From Gluconobacter frateurii (GTDB lineage: Bacteria > Pseudomonadota > Alphaproteobacteria > Acetobacterales > Acetobacteraceae), in assembly GCF_002723955.1 (NCBI RefSeq), contig NZ_BEWN01000001.1, forward strand, positions 930,001-994,000: DNA of 64,000 bases, read 5' to 3'. Each line of letters starts with the position of its first letter. The first letter of the stretch is position 1. A program made the translations under genes and the position numbers. Below are positions 26,706 through 35,122 of the stretch, in pieces. The notes beneath the pieces were generated by a model. That model saw only the letters and a list, made by a program, of their open reading frames with translations, searched no databases and was not told the DNA's origin.

Positions 26706-27480
26706 TGTTCGGGACGTCTGCGTCCGACATGGAAAGACTGAGACGCTTCGCGACGTCGGGTTTACGGCGGAACGCGGAGAGATCGTCAGTTTCATCGGAC
26801 CTTCGGGATCGGGAAAGACCACGCTGTTGCGAACGCTGATCGGCCTACAGTCCGTAGAGTGCGGACGTATGACCGTGGACGGACGCATGGTAAACATGTC
26901 GGAGCCCGGTTCCGCAAAAGTCCTCCGCGCGCAGGCTGCGATCGTATTTCAGCAGTTTGGCCTGTTCGGTCATATGTCGGTGTTGCGAAATCTCACCCTT
27001 GCGCCCACCGTCGTGGCAAAGCGGACGCATCGTGAGGCTGAGCATGAGGCTCACGAGCTTTTGGAAAAGCTCGGTCTGGCGGACAAGGCGAATGTCCTTC
27101 CTGACGATCTGTCTGGTGGGCAGAAACAGCGTGTTGCCATTGCTCGGGCTCTTATGCTTCGGCCTGCACTTCTGCTTCTGGATGAGCCGACTTCTGCGCT
27201 GGATCCGCGGAAGGTTCAGGAGGTCAGCAGTCTCCTGCGTGATCTTGCACGTGACGGCATGACGATCATTCAGGTGTCTCATGCGATGGGTGTCGTCGCC
27301 TCCCTGTCGGACAGGATTGTTCTTCTGGAGGCGGGTCATGTCCGGGCGCTCGGACATGGTCGGGGGCAGGCCTCGCAGACCCCTGATATTGCGGCATTCA
27401 TGAACACTCACAGCGATGACCCGGAAAGCGGAGCATCCGCCGGTGGCTCGCCTCAGGGCTTCCGGGAGCCGCAGTTCTGA
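26692..27480 (+). CDS. Amino acid ABC transporter ATP-binding protein
   Basis: A 262-residue ATPase. Walker A is GPSGSGKTT, the Q-loop FQQFGLFGHMSV, the signature LSGGQKQRVAIARALM, Walker [14 protein letters not shown], and the H-loop lies in QVSHAMG. The start is TTG at 26692 with GGAG just upstream, inside the end of the permease gene. The last 30 residues are polar and may be a tail without function. It powers the SBP1 importer. Confidence 0.9.
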   Translation: MPYIDVRDVCVRHGKTETLRDVGFTAERGEIVSFIGPSGSGKTTLLRTLIGLQSVECGRMTVDGRMVNMSEPGSAKVLRAQAAIVFQQFGLFGHMSVLRNLTLAPTVVAKRTHREAEHEAHELLEKLGLADKANVLPDDLSGGQKQRVAIARALMLRPALLLLDEPTSALDPRKVQEVSSLLRDLARDGMTIIQVSHAMGVVASLSDRIVLLEAGHVRALGHGRGQASQTPDIAAFMNTHSDDPESGASAGGSPQGFREPQF

Positions 27481-27506
27481 TGTCTCCCTCAATAAAGGAA
27501 AAATCG

Positions 27507-28397
27507 ATGAAGTTCCGCGGAACCTATACCGTGATGATCACGCCCTATGATAGCGAGGGACGTGTTGATGTTCCAGGTCTGCGACGGTTCACTGACTGGC
27601 AGATTGCCCAGGGAATTGCCGGTCTTATCCCTTTGGGTTCGACTGGAGAATTTCTGTCACTGACTGATGACGAGCGGACGCTTGTGGCTCAGACGGTGAT
27701 CGATCAGGCCGCTGGTCGCGTTCCGGTATTCATCGGCACTGGAGCAGAAAATACCTATGACGTGATCCGTTACAGCCAGGAGGCCGAGCGGCTGGGTGCG
27801 GACGGTGTCATGATCATTCCCCCGTTCTATTCCACCCCGACCGATGATGAACTGTTCGTTCATTATCGGCGTATTTCGGATGCGATCGGGCTGCCGATCA
27901 TGCTCTACAACAATCCGGCGACGGCAAATGTGGATCTGAAACCGGAACTGGTGGCGCGGCTCTCGCATATCGACAACTGCTGTCTGATCAAGGAATCCAC
28001 GATGGATGTGACCCGTGTGCGGGATATCATCCGACTGTGTGGTGATCGTCTGTCGGTTTTCGGTGGCATCATGGGCTTTGAGAGCTTCCTGGAAGGGGCG
28101 ATCGGCTGGGTAGCCGTGGCATCCAATGTCGCCCCGAAAGTCATGAGCGATATCTTTAATCTCTGCGACGGATATCGTGACATTGGTAAGGCCAGGGAGA
28201 TGTATTTCCGCCATGTGCCGCTGATCCAGTTCGTTGGGGGACAGGGTTATGTGGCGGGAACAAAGGCTCTCCTGAAGCACATGGGACTGGATGTTGGCGG
28301 CCCACGTGCCCCGCGCTTGCCTCTGCCAGAGGTAGATGATGCACGTGCGCTTCAGATCGTGCGGGATCTGGACCTCCGGTTTGAAGAAAGTGTCTGA
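27507..28397 (+). CDS. DapA-family lyase (copy 2)
   Basis: 296 residues from the ATG at 27507, which has AAGGAA six bases upstream; an ATG at 27480 overlapping the previous stop would add nine residues. It is a TIM barrel of the dihydrodipicolinate synthase superfamily. GSTGEF is the substrate carboxylate loop, PIMLYNNPA has the catalytic Tyr and CLIKESTMD has the Schiff-base Lys. Unlike copy 1, the loop is canonical. It sits between two importer modules, so a catabolic aldolase or deaminase role is more likely than lysine synthesis. The two copies may act on different isomers or at two steps. Confidence 0.87.
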   Translation: MKFRGTYTVMITPYDSEGRVDVPGLRRFTDWQIAQGIAGLIPLGSTGEFLSLTDDERTLVAQTVIDQAAGRVPVFIGTGAENTYDVIRYSQEAERLGADGVMIIPPFYSTPTDDELFVHYRRISDAIGLPIMLYNNPATANVDLKPELVARLSHIDNCCLIKESTMDVTRVRDIIRLCGDRLSVFGGIMGFESFLEGAIGWVAVASNVAPKVMSDIFNLCDGYRDIGKAREMYFRHVPLIQFVGGQGYVAGTKALLKHMGLDVGGPRAPRLPLPEVDDARALQIVRDLDLRFEESV

Positions 28398-29250
28398 GAG
28401 CAGGTTATCCCGGCGGCTATGGAATACAGGGCAGCTTTGCGCTGCCCTGTATTCCATGACGTTGTCGATGACAGCTCATGCAGCATCATGCCCTGCGACC
28501 AAGGGTCTGATTTCCCAGGGACAGGTGGTCATGGCAACCAATCCGACGTTGCCGCCCCTGCAATACGTGACGGTCGACGGCAGGATCACCGGAATGCGGA
28601 TGCAGTTGGGTGACGAACTGGCCCGTAGGCTTTGTCTCCGGCCCGTTGTGCTGTCCACGTCTTTTGCACAATTGACGCTGGGCCTGCTGGAGAAACGCTG
28701 GGACATCATCAACACGGGCATGTTTTATACACCTCAGCGAGCAAAGCTGATGCACATGATCCCCTACGAAATTCAGGCGATCAGTGTTTCGCTCAATGAA
28801 GATGCAGCACTGCATCTCAGCCGGATCGAAGATCTCTCGGGAATGTCGGTCGGGGTGGAAATGGGCGGCATTGAAGAGCGTCATGCCCGTGAGGCTGATG
28901 ACGCTTTGCGGGCGGCCGGGCGACCAGGCCTTGAAATCAAGACGTTTCAGAACGTCGGCATTGCATTTGCAGGTCTGCGAGCAAGACAGGTCACCGCAGT
29001 TCTCTCCATTGATGCTGTAGCGAGGCGCAACGCGGAGCAGGGAGGTGTAAGGCCCGTTCTGACGGGGCTGTATCCAACGCCCGTTGCGCTGGCGCTACGT
29101 GATCCGGATCTGGCGCGCCAAGTGGCTGCGGTACTGGAAGATATGCGGAAAGACGGAACACTGGAGCATCTCATGGCGCCTTACGGTGTCATGCCATTTC
29201 CGGGGCATATTACAGTCTCCGGAATGCCCGATCCTGCCAAAGCACGCTGA
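28390..29250 (+). CDS. Amino-acid-type ABC transporter substrate-binding protein (SBP2)
   Basis: 286 residues from a GTG at 28390, which overlaps the previous stop. The frame is open to 28336, but this start gives a sensible signal peptide (SESRLSRRLWNTGQLCAALY, cleavage near AHA-AS). The mature part has MATNPTLPPLQYV, the ligand block MRMQLGDELARRL and DIINTGMFYTPQRA. The hydrophobic part of the leader is encoded by a perfect 17-base inverted repeat (28419-28457). It belongs to a second importer with the permease at 29281 and the ATPase at 32897. Confidence 0.82.
   Translation: MSESRLSRRLWNTGQLCAALYSMTLSMTAHAASCPATKGLISQGQVVMATNPTLPPLQYVTVDGRITGMRMQLGDELARRLCLRPVVLSTSFAQLTLGLLEKRWDIINTGMFYTPQRAKLMHMIPYEIQAISVSLNEDAALHLSRIEDLSGMSVGVEMGGIEERHAREADDALRAAGRPGLEIKTFQNVGIAFAGLRARQVTAVLSIDAVARRNAEQGGVRPVLTGLYPTPVALALRDPDLARQVAAVLEDMRKDGTLEHLMAPYGVMPFPGHITVSGMPDPAKAR
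28419..28457. promoter_or_regulatory. Perfect 17-bp inverted repeat at lyase/SBP2 junction
   Basis: ATGGAATACAGGGCAGC and its exact complement flank a five-base loop (TTTGC). It begins 22 bases after the copy 2 lyase stop and lies within the signal-peptide codons of SBP2. There is no T-run after it, so it is more likely an mRNA hairpin tuning expression or stability between the modules, or a protein-binding palindrome, than a plain terminator. Confidence 0.6.
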
Positions 29251-29280
29251 CTTAACAACACGCTAAAACGGGGCATCCAT

Positions 29281-30012
29281 ATGCAAATCTGGAGCTGGCA
29301 CGGCTTTTTTACTTATCTTGGAAGCCCGTATATCTTTCGTGGTGCATTGCTCACGCTGGGTATGACAGCCGTATCAATGGTGCTGGGCTTTTTCCTGGGA
29401 TTGCTGATCGCGGTCATGAAGCGTTCACCGCAGCCCTGGTTTTCATGGCCCGCGCGATTTTACGTGTGGTTTTTCCGGGGCACGCCGCTTCTGGTACAGC
29501 TTGTGGTAATTTATGCTGGCTTGCCGAAGCTGGATATTCGCCTGAGCGTGATGGCGTGTTCAATTATCGGGCTGACACTCAACGAAGCGGCCTATCTGGC
29601 GGAGATCATCCGCGCGGGCCTTAATGCCGTTCCTGCAGGGCAGATAGCTGCGGCGCGTGCTCTTGGGATGAGCGAGCGACAGATCGCCTGGCGCATTGCT
29701 TTTCCGCAGGCGTTTCGCCTTATCATTCCGCCGCTTGGAAACTCTGTAAATGGTCTCCTCAAGACCACGAGTGTGACGTCCGTCATTTCCATGGAAGAAC
29801 TGATGCAACGGAGCCAAATTCTGGTTCAGGATCAGTTCATGGTGTTGGAACTGTTCTCGGTAGCGGCACTGTATTACCTGCTGATGACGACAGCCTGGGA
29901 TTTTTTCCAACGGCGGATCGAACATTTTGCAGAGCGTCCTTATCGTCGTCAGCAGCGCGTGATCCCTGAAGCGGTTATGGAACTGCCGATCAGTTCGCAG
30001 GATGCCCGCTGA
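29281..30012 (+). CDS. Amino acid ABC transporter permease
   Basis: A 243-residue permease of the second importer with five hydrophobic helices. The first loop contains the family block WFFRGTPLLVQLVVIYAGL. The coupling region is AAARALGMSERQIAWRIAFP, followed by QAFRLIIPPLGNSVNGLLK. Only one permease gene is present in this module, so it probably forms a homodimer. Its TGA overlaps the ATG of the fused dehydrogenase by one base. Confidence 0.9.
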   Translation: MQIWSWHGFFTYLGSPYIFRGALLTLGMTAVSMVLGFFLGLLIAVMKRSPQPWFSWPARFYVWFFRGTPLLVQLVVIYAGLPKLDIRLSVMACSIIGLTLNEAAYLAEIIRAGLNAVPAGQIAAARALGMSERQIAWRIAFPQAFRLIIPPLGNSVNGLLKTTSVTSVISMEELMQRSQILVQDQFMVLELFSVAALYYLLMTTAWDFFQRRIEHFAERPYRRQQRVIPEAVMELPISSQDAR

Positions 30013-32900
30013 TGTCGGAGCAGCAGAGTTTCACGTTCGAGGGCGATACGGTTTCCGCGAAGCGTGGGCAGACCCTGACGGCGGCCTTGCTTGCGGCAGG
30101 AAAGCTTGTCCATCGAACTGCACCTGATGGCTCGGAGCGGGGGCCTTTCTGTGGGATCGGCGCGTGTCAGGAGTGTCTTTTGGATGTGGACGGTCAAATG
30201 TCGGTCCGGGGCTGCATGACGCCTGTTCGCGACGGAATGACTGTCCGACGTAACGCGCGTGTTCCGGATGCTGCAACAGCGCGTGTGCTGGCTGATGAAC
30301 ATTCTGATGCCGGAGAGGTCCCTTTAGCTGAACATTCCTGTGATGTTCTGGTGATTGGAGCAGGGCCAGCCGGCTTGGCTGCAACCATGGAACTGGCGAG
30401 GGGTGGACTGGATGTTCTGCTGCTTGATGAGCGCCACCTCCTGGGTGGGCAGTATTTCAAGCAGAATGCCATTCATCCCCGCGCGCAGGATGCTCAGGGA
30501 CAGCGGGGCTCGGCACTTATTGAGGCCGTTCGTCAGAGTGGCGCACGGGTATGGCCTGACACGCTTGTGTGGAGTGCATATCGCGAAGACGGGAAGCTCA
30601 TCATTGGGGGGCTGAGGGGCGGTGAAGCCTTCTATGTTCGGCCGAAGCAGATTGTCATTGCAACGGGTGGGCAGGAAACACCCAGACCACGCCCAGGATG
30701 GACTCTTCCGGGTGTCCTGACGACGGGGGCAGCGCAGACGCTGCTCCGGGCTTATGAAACATTGCCTTCTGGTCCAATCGTGATTGCAGGAAATGGGCCG
30801 CTCAATCTTCAGCTCGCTGCGGAGTTGGTGAAGAAAGGTGCGAACGTTGCGGCTGTCGTGGAGGGCGCTCCTGAGCCTATGCAACGGCCGATACTGGCGG
30901 GGCGTCTGTCTGTGGCGTCGCCCCGATTGGCCATAGCTGGGATGCAGCATCTGCTGACTTTACGCCGGGCGGGGGTTCCTCTCCTCTGGGGGAGTGTGGT
31001 GACGCGTATTGAAGGTGATGAGCGGGTAGAGCGGGCCTGTGTACGCCATGAAAACGGCCAGGAAAATTGGTTAAATGTAGAGACGGTCTGTCTCGGGGAT
31101 GGGTTCGTGCCAGCGGGAGAATTACCGAGGCTTCTTGGTTGTCGCCAGCAGGTCCGAGACTGGCCTGTTGTTCACCCGGAAACGGGCCGAACACCCGATG
31201 GTAGGACTGATCAGCCGGATGTCTCAATCATTGGAGAAGCAGGACGTTTTGGAGGGGCGTTTCTCGCGCAGGCTCAAGGAAAGCTTTGTGCGGTCAGACT
31301 TCTCGCGGGTGCAGGGCGCGACAATTCTCCGGGATTGAAGCATAGCCGTCGTCTTTATTCCCGGCACGAGCAGTTTCAGTCCTTACTCTGGAAGCTCTAC
31401 AAGCCCGCAGTCATGCTCCCGGCGCCTGATGACCAGACCATTCTCTGCCGCTGCGAGTGCGTGACGGCAGCAACAGTCCGTGCGCGAATATCAGAAGATA
31501 ACATCCAGGACATCGCCTCTCTCAAGCGAGCGACACGAGCGGGAATGGGGCGCTGTCAGGGACGCTTCTGTCAGTCATCCCTGACGACAATGCTGCCGGC
31601 GCCTACAAATGAGCACGATTTCACGGCGCCACAAATTCCCTTGCGTCCAGTGCCAGTAGCCGCACTCGCGCGCCAGAAACCTGAATGGCGTGGGCACCGG
31701 CGTGTGGCCATCTCTTCGGCTTTGGGTATCCATTCAAAGATGCCAGATACTCCCTGCGACGCTGTGGATGTTGTGGTAGTCGGGGCCGGGATCGTCGGGC
31801 TTTTCGCCGCCTTGTTTCTGGTTGAAGCTGGAAAGTCAGTTGTGGTTCTGGAACGGGGACGTGCCGGTGCACTGGCGTCAGGTGGAAATGCGGGAAGTCT
31901 CCATGCCCAGTTAATGGCATTTGATTCGAGTGCCGATAATGACGGGCCTTCCATGCCCGCACGAACGCTGGCCTTGCAGCGGGAGTCTATCCGGATGTGG
32001 GAAGAGCTCCGAACCCAGCTCGGCAGGGACTTGGAAATCAAGGTCTGCGGGGGACTTGTGGTTGCGGAAACAGACGCTGACATGGCGCGACTACGCAGCA
32101 AAGTAGCTATCGAACAGTCTCTGGGTGTGGATGCGCGGATCGTGGATGCAGACGAACTGCAACGGATCGAACCCAACCTTCGAAACGGATTTCTTGGCGG
32201 CGCATATTGTTCCGAGGAGGGGAAGATCAATCCGATGGTCGCGACACAGGCTGTCTTGGCCCGGGCGCGTCAGGCAGGGGTGCGCATCGAAGAACTAACA
32301 CCACTTTCCACAATCGAACGTATGGGGGAGCGGTTCAAAGTTCAGGCAGGTAAGCGGACGTGGTCGGCAGGCGCGATCGTGAATGCCGCGGGAGCCTACG
32401 CTGGAGAAGTTGCAGGGCTTGTCGGACGGCAGCTACCCGTATTCGGAGCACCGTTGCAGATGATCGTTACAGAACCTGTTGCCCCCCTGGTGAACTCACT
32501 TCTCGCGCATGCAAGTCGTCATCTTACGCTCAAACAGGCTGCAAATGGCTCCCTGCTGATCGGAGGCGGATGGAGTGCAGGTCTGGATCCTGTGCACGGT
32601 CATCCACGCCCCTTGAGGGAAAACCTGGAAGGTAACCTGTGGGTTGCCCAGCGCCTGATACCCGCACTGGGCGCGGTGAATGTTGTCCGTAGCTGGGCAG
32701 CCATGAATATTGATGTGGATGGTGCGCCAATTTTAGGTGAAAGCCCTGATGTTCCGGGTTTTTTTACGGCGGTGACAGCCAATGGTGTGACGCTTGCACC
32801 CGCAATGGGCCGGCACATTGCGGACATGCTTATGGGACGCTGCGAGCGGCCTGATCTGAAGATTTTTTCCCCAAACCGCTTTTATGGAGAGCCATCATGA
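30012..32900 (+). CDS. Three-domain fused amine dehydrogenase (HcnA-HcnB-HcnC-like fusion)
   Basis: A single uninterrupted 962-residue frame holding in order: a 2Fe-2S ferredoxin-like domain (1-95; cluster Cys47, 52, 55, 68), an FAD/NAD(P) oxidoreductase (VIGAGPAGLAATMELARGG from residue 114) with a BFD-type Fe-S segment (LCRCECVTAATVRA to MGRCQGRFC, about 478-525), a roughly 55-residue linker, and a DAO-fold oxidase (VVVVGAGIVGLFAALFL near 585 to the C-terminus). The three parts match in order and size the three separate proteins of the leftward operon (87+473+384 residues). All cluster and nucleotide motifs are kept, so it should be active. The expected reaction is oxidation of a D-amino, imino or opine-like substrate with electrons passed to the respiratory chain. 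It is coupled to the permease before it and the ATPase after it. Confidence 0.9.
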   Translation: MSEQQSFTFEGDTVSAKRGQTLTAALLAAGKLVHRTAPDGSERGPFCGIGACQECLLDVDGQMSVRGCMTPVRDGMTVRRNARVPDAATARVLADEHSDAGEVPLAEHSCDVLVIGAGPAGLAATMELARGGLDVLLLDERHLLGGQYFKQNAIHPRAQDAQGQRGSALIEAVRQSGARVWPDTLVWSAYREDGKLIIGGLRGGEAFYVRPKQIVIATGGQETPRPRPGWTLPGVLTTGAAQTLLRAYETLPSGPIVIAGNGPLNLQLAAELVKKGANVAAVVEGAPEPMQRPILAGRLSVASPRLAIAGMQHLLTLRRAGVPLLWGSVVTRIEGDERVERACVRHENGQENWLNVETVCLGDGFVPAGELPRLLGCRQQVRDWPVVHPETGRTPDGRTDQPDVSIIGEAGRFGGAFLAQAQGKLCAVRLLAGAGRDNSPGLKHSRRLYSRHEQFQSLLWKLYKPAVMLPAPDDQTILCRCECVTAATVRARISEDNIQDIASLKRATRAGMGRCQGRFCQSSLTTMLPAPTNEHDFTAPQIPLRPVPVAALARQKPEWRGHRRVAISSALGIHSKMPDTPCDAVDVVVVGAGIVGLFAALFLVEAGKSVVVLERGRAGALASGGNAGSLHAQLMAFDSSADNDGPSMPARTLALQRESIRMWEELRTQLGRDLEIKVCGGLVVAETDADMARLRSKVAIEQSLGVDARIVDADELQRIEPNLRNGFLGGAYCSEEGKINPMVATQAVLARARQAGVRIEELTPLSTIERMGERFKVQAGKRTWSAGAIVNAAGAYAGEVAGLVGRQLPVFGAPLQMIVTEPVAPLVNSLLAHASRHLTLKQAANGSLLIGGGWSAGLDPVHGHPRPLRENLEGNLWVAQRLIPALGAVNVVRSWAAMNIDVDGAPILGESPDVPGFFTAVTANGVTLAPAMGRHIADMLMGRCERPDLKIFSPNRFYGEPS

Positions 32901-33622
32901 TCACACTTGAGAATGTGACGAAGTCTTATGGCTCTTTTCAGGTCCTCAGAGGCTGTTCGGCAAAAATAGAAAAAGGAGAGGTGGTTGTCGTCTGTGGCCC
33001 TTCAGGGTCGGGGAAGTCCACACTTATCAAATGTATCAATGCGCTCGAGACATTTGAGAGCGGCCAAATTTATGTGGATGGAACCGCTGTGCGGTCTGCG
33101 GGCACAGATCATTCGATGTTGCGGGCAAAAGCCGGGATGGTGTTTCAGAGTTTCGAACTGTTTTCCCATCTGACCATTCTACAGAACATCATGCTTGCCC
33201 CGCGTATCGTTCAGAAACGGGAGACGACCGAAATCCAGGCTCTGGCGGAAACGCTCCTACGTCGGGTGGGGCTGGAACGACACGCGAACAAGTATCCCAT
33301 TGCGCTTTCTGGGGGCCAGCAGCAGCGTGCCGCTATTGCGCGTGCTCTGGCGATGCGGCCGGATGTGATGCTGTTCGATGAACCAACTTCCGCCTTGGAT
33401 CCAGAGATGGTTCAGGAAGTGCTTCAGGTCATGACGGAACTCGCCCGTGAAGGAATGACCATGATGTGTGTGACGCACGAAATGGGATTCGCACGACAGG
33501 TCGCGACGCGGATCCTGTTCGTGGATGCGGGGGAGATCGTGGATGATTGCCGCGCGGCTGATTTTTTTGCGGGACGCTGCTCAGAGCGGGCGCAGGTTTT
33601 CCTTCGATACGAAGCATCCTGA
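32897..33622 (+). CDS. Amino acid ABC transporter ATP-binding protein
   Basis: A 241-residue ATPase of the GlnQ/HisP type. Walker A is GPSGSGKST, the signature [16 protein letters not shown], Walker [16 protein letters not shown], and the H-loop lies in VTHEMG. The ATG overlaps the stop of the fused dehydrogenase by four bases. It completes the second importer with SBP2 and the single permease. It ends the tightly packed rightward operon; a 96-base gap follows. Confidence 0.92.
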   Translation: MITLENVTKSYGSFQVLRGCSAKIEKGEVVVVCGPSGSGKSTLIKCINALETFESGQIYVDGTAVRSAGTDHSMLRAKAGMVFQSFELFSHLTILQNIMLAPRIVQKRETTEIQALAETLLRRVGLERHANKYPIALSGGQQQRAAIARALAMRPDVMLFDEPTSALDPEMVQEVLQVMTELAREGMTMMCVTHEMGFARQVATRILFVDAGEIVDDCRAADFFAGRCSERAQVFLRYEAS

Positions 33623-33718
33623 TAGCAATCACAAAAAAAATTCAGATAGCCGTAACATTCCACTTCAAGATCGAATTCATTCGGTATACAAAAGGAATAT
33701 GAACTGAGGGCATATTGA
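33623..33718. promoter_or_regulatory. Promoter region of the M20 gene
   Basis: An AT-rich gap. GTATACA at 33684-33690 (in TCGGTATACAAAAGG) repeats the motif of the divergent island promoter and may be a second GntR-family site. A GAGGG ribosome site follows at about 33705. Confidence 0.35.
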
Positions 33719-35008
33719 ATGCTCAATGGGGGCGGTATGTCGGAAAACGATTCCTGTTACGAAAAGACGGCCACCGACTGTCTTGGCAGCGTCATCGATC
33801 GTGACTTTGACCATGCGCAGGTGCCCTTCCTGCAAAAGCTTGTAAGTGTGCCGTCCGATAATCCCCCTGGAGACTGCGCCCCACATGCCGTTTTTTCAGC
33901 TGGGTTACTGGAAGAGCTGGGCTTTAAAGTTGAGCGACATACCGTTCCGCAGGATTTCGTAGAGCGGCACGGTATGAAGAGCGCTACCAACCTGATCATT
34001 CGGGAACGCTTTGGAGATGGATCAGGGCCGGTGGTCGCGCTTAACGCGCATGGGGATGTGGTGCCACCCGGGGAAGGTTGGATCCATGATCCTTACGCGG
34101 GAGTGATTGAAGAGGGCCGGCTCTATGGACGTGGCGCCGCAGTTTCAAAATCAGATTTCGCGACATATGCCTTTGCTCTCCGTGCTTTGAAAGAAGCCTG
34201 TGCCAATGTTTCGGGCACAATTGAACTTCATCTGACGTATGACGAGGAGATCGGCGGTCATGTGGGACCTGGCTGGCTTTTGGCAGAAGGATTGAGCAGG
34301 CCAGACTATGTGGTGAGCGCTGGTTTTACGTATGACGTGATGATCGCGCATAACGGCAGCCTTCAGCTGGACGTCGCTTTTACGGGGCGCGCCGCCCATT
34401 CTGCGTGGCCTGAAACCGGTGCCGATGCGATCGAAGCGGCCTGCCGCGTCATGTCTGCGCTGTACGCATATCGAGATAAGCTCTCCGGGCATCATAGTTC
34501 TATTGAGGGTATTGATGCTCCCACGCTGGTGATCGGAACGATCGAAGGCGGTGTTGCGGCAAATGTGGTGCCAGCGCAGGCGAGATTTCGTTTGGAACGC
34601 CGCATATTGCCTGATGAGCAGGCGGATGACGTGGAAGCAGAATTGCGTCGCGTAATCATGCGGGCCGCCAGTGAAGTTGCTGGTGTGGAGTGCATTGTGT
34701 CGCAACATCTTCTGGCGTTGCCGCTGGTTCCAAGCGAGGGGCAGGCTCCATTGATCCACGCATTGCAGGATGCTGCAGAGGCTGTGTTCGGAGAGCGCAT
34801 CAGTAAAAAGGGAATGCCGCTTTTCACGGATGCGCGGATCTACAGCAATGCAGGTTGTCCTACCGTTCTGTATGGCGCTGGTCCACGTTGTCTGCAGGAT
34901 GCGAATGGGCACAGAGCCAATGAACATGTGGTCCTGGAAGATCTGCGGCGCGCGACAAAGGTGGTTGCGGGCGCTCTTATGCGGCTTTTGAGTCCCACCG
35001 CTGCGTGA
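33719..35008 (+). CDS. M20 family metallopeptidase (ArgE/DapE-type deacylase)
   Basis: A 429-residue di-zinc hydrolase. The first metal motif is HGDVVPPGEGW with the following Asp region, the catalytic glutamate pair is in TYDEEIGGH, and a dimerisation (lid) domain begins around AFTGRAAHSAWPETG. There is no signal peptide. The family removes N-acyl groups from amino acids or cleaves small dipeptides. The features are those of ArgE/DapE deacylases rather than N-carbamoylases. In the island it could release an amino acid from an acylated or ring-opened intermediate. The start at 33719 has GAGGG about nine bases upstream; 33737 is an alternative. Confidence 0.88.
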   Translation: MLNGGGMSENDSCYEKTATDCLGSVIDRDFDHAQVPFLQKLVSVPSDNPPGDCAPHAVFSAGLLEELGFKVERHTVPQDFVERHGMKSATNLIIRERFGDGSGPVVALNAHGDVVPPGEGWIHDPYAGVIEEGRLYGRGAAVSKSDFATYAFALRALKEACANVSGTIELHLTYDEEIGGHVGPGWLLAEGLSRPDYVVSAGFTYDVMIAHNGSLQLDVAFTGRAAHSAWPETGADAIEAACRVMSALYAYRDKLSGHHSSIEGIDAPTLVIGTIEGGVAANVVPAQARFRLERRILPDEQADDVEAELRRVIMRAASEVAGVECIVSQHLLALPLVPSEGQAPLIHALQDAAEAVFGERISKKGMPLFTDARIYSNAGCPTVLYGAGPRCLQDANGHRANEHVVLEDLRRATKVVAGALMRLLSPTAA

Positions 35009-35122
35009 CTTCCCAGACTTTTTAAATACCCGGTGTGATATGGGGCTTTGCAGCCTCTGTTCCATCGCCTCTGAAAAAAAAACGACTGATATCCCTGCGC
35101 GGGCAGGGCAATGGAGCCGATC

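Noticed and set aside
27507-28397. Biosynthetic dihydrodipicolinate synthase (dapA) for lysine
   Set aside because: It lies inside a catabolic transport operon next to a second DapA-like enzyme and an amine dehydrogenase. No other lysine genes are present, so the generic family name is safer.
28419-28613. Open frame starting with ATG in the 17-bp inverted repeat (64 codons)
   Set aside because: It is out of phase with SBP2, has no ribosome site of its own and no domain. The SBP2 frame explains the DNA.
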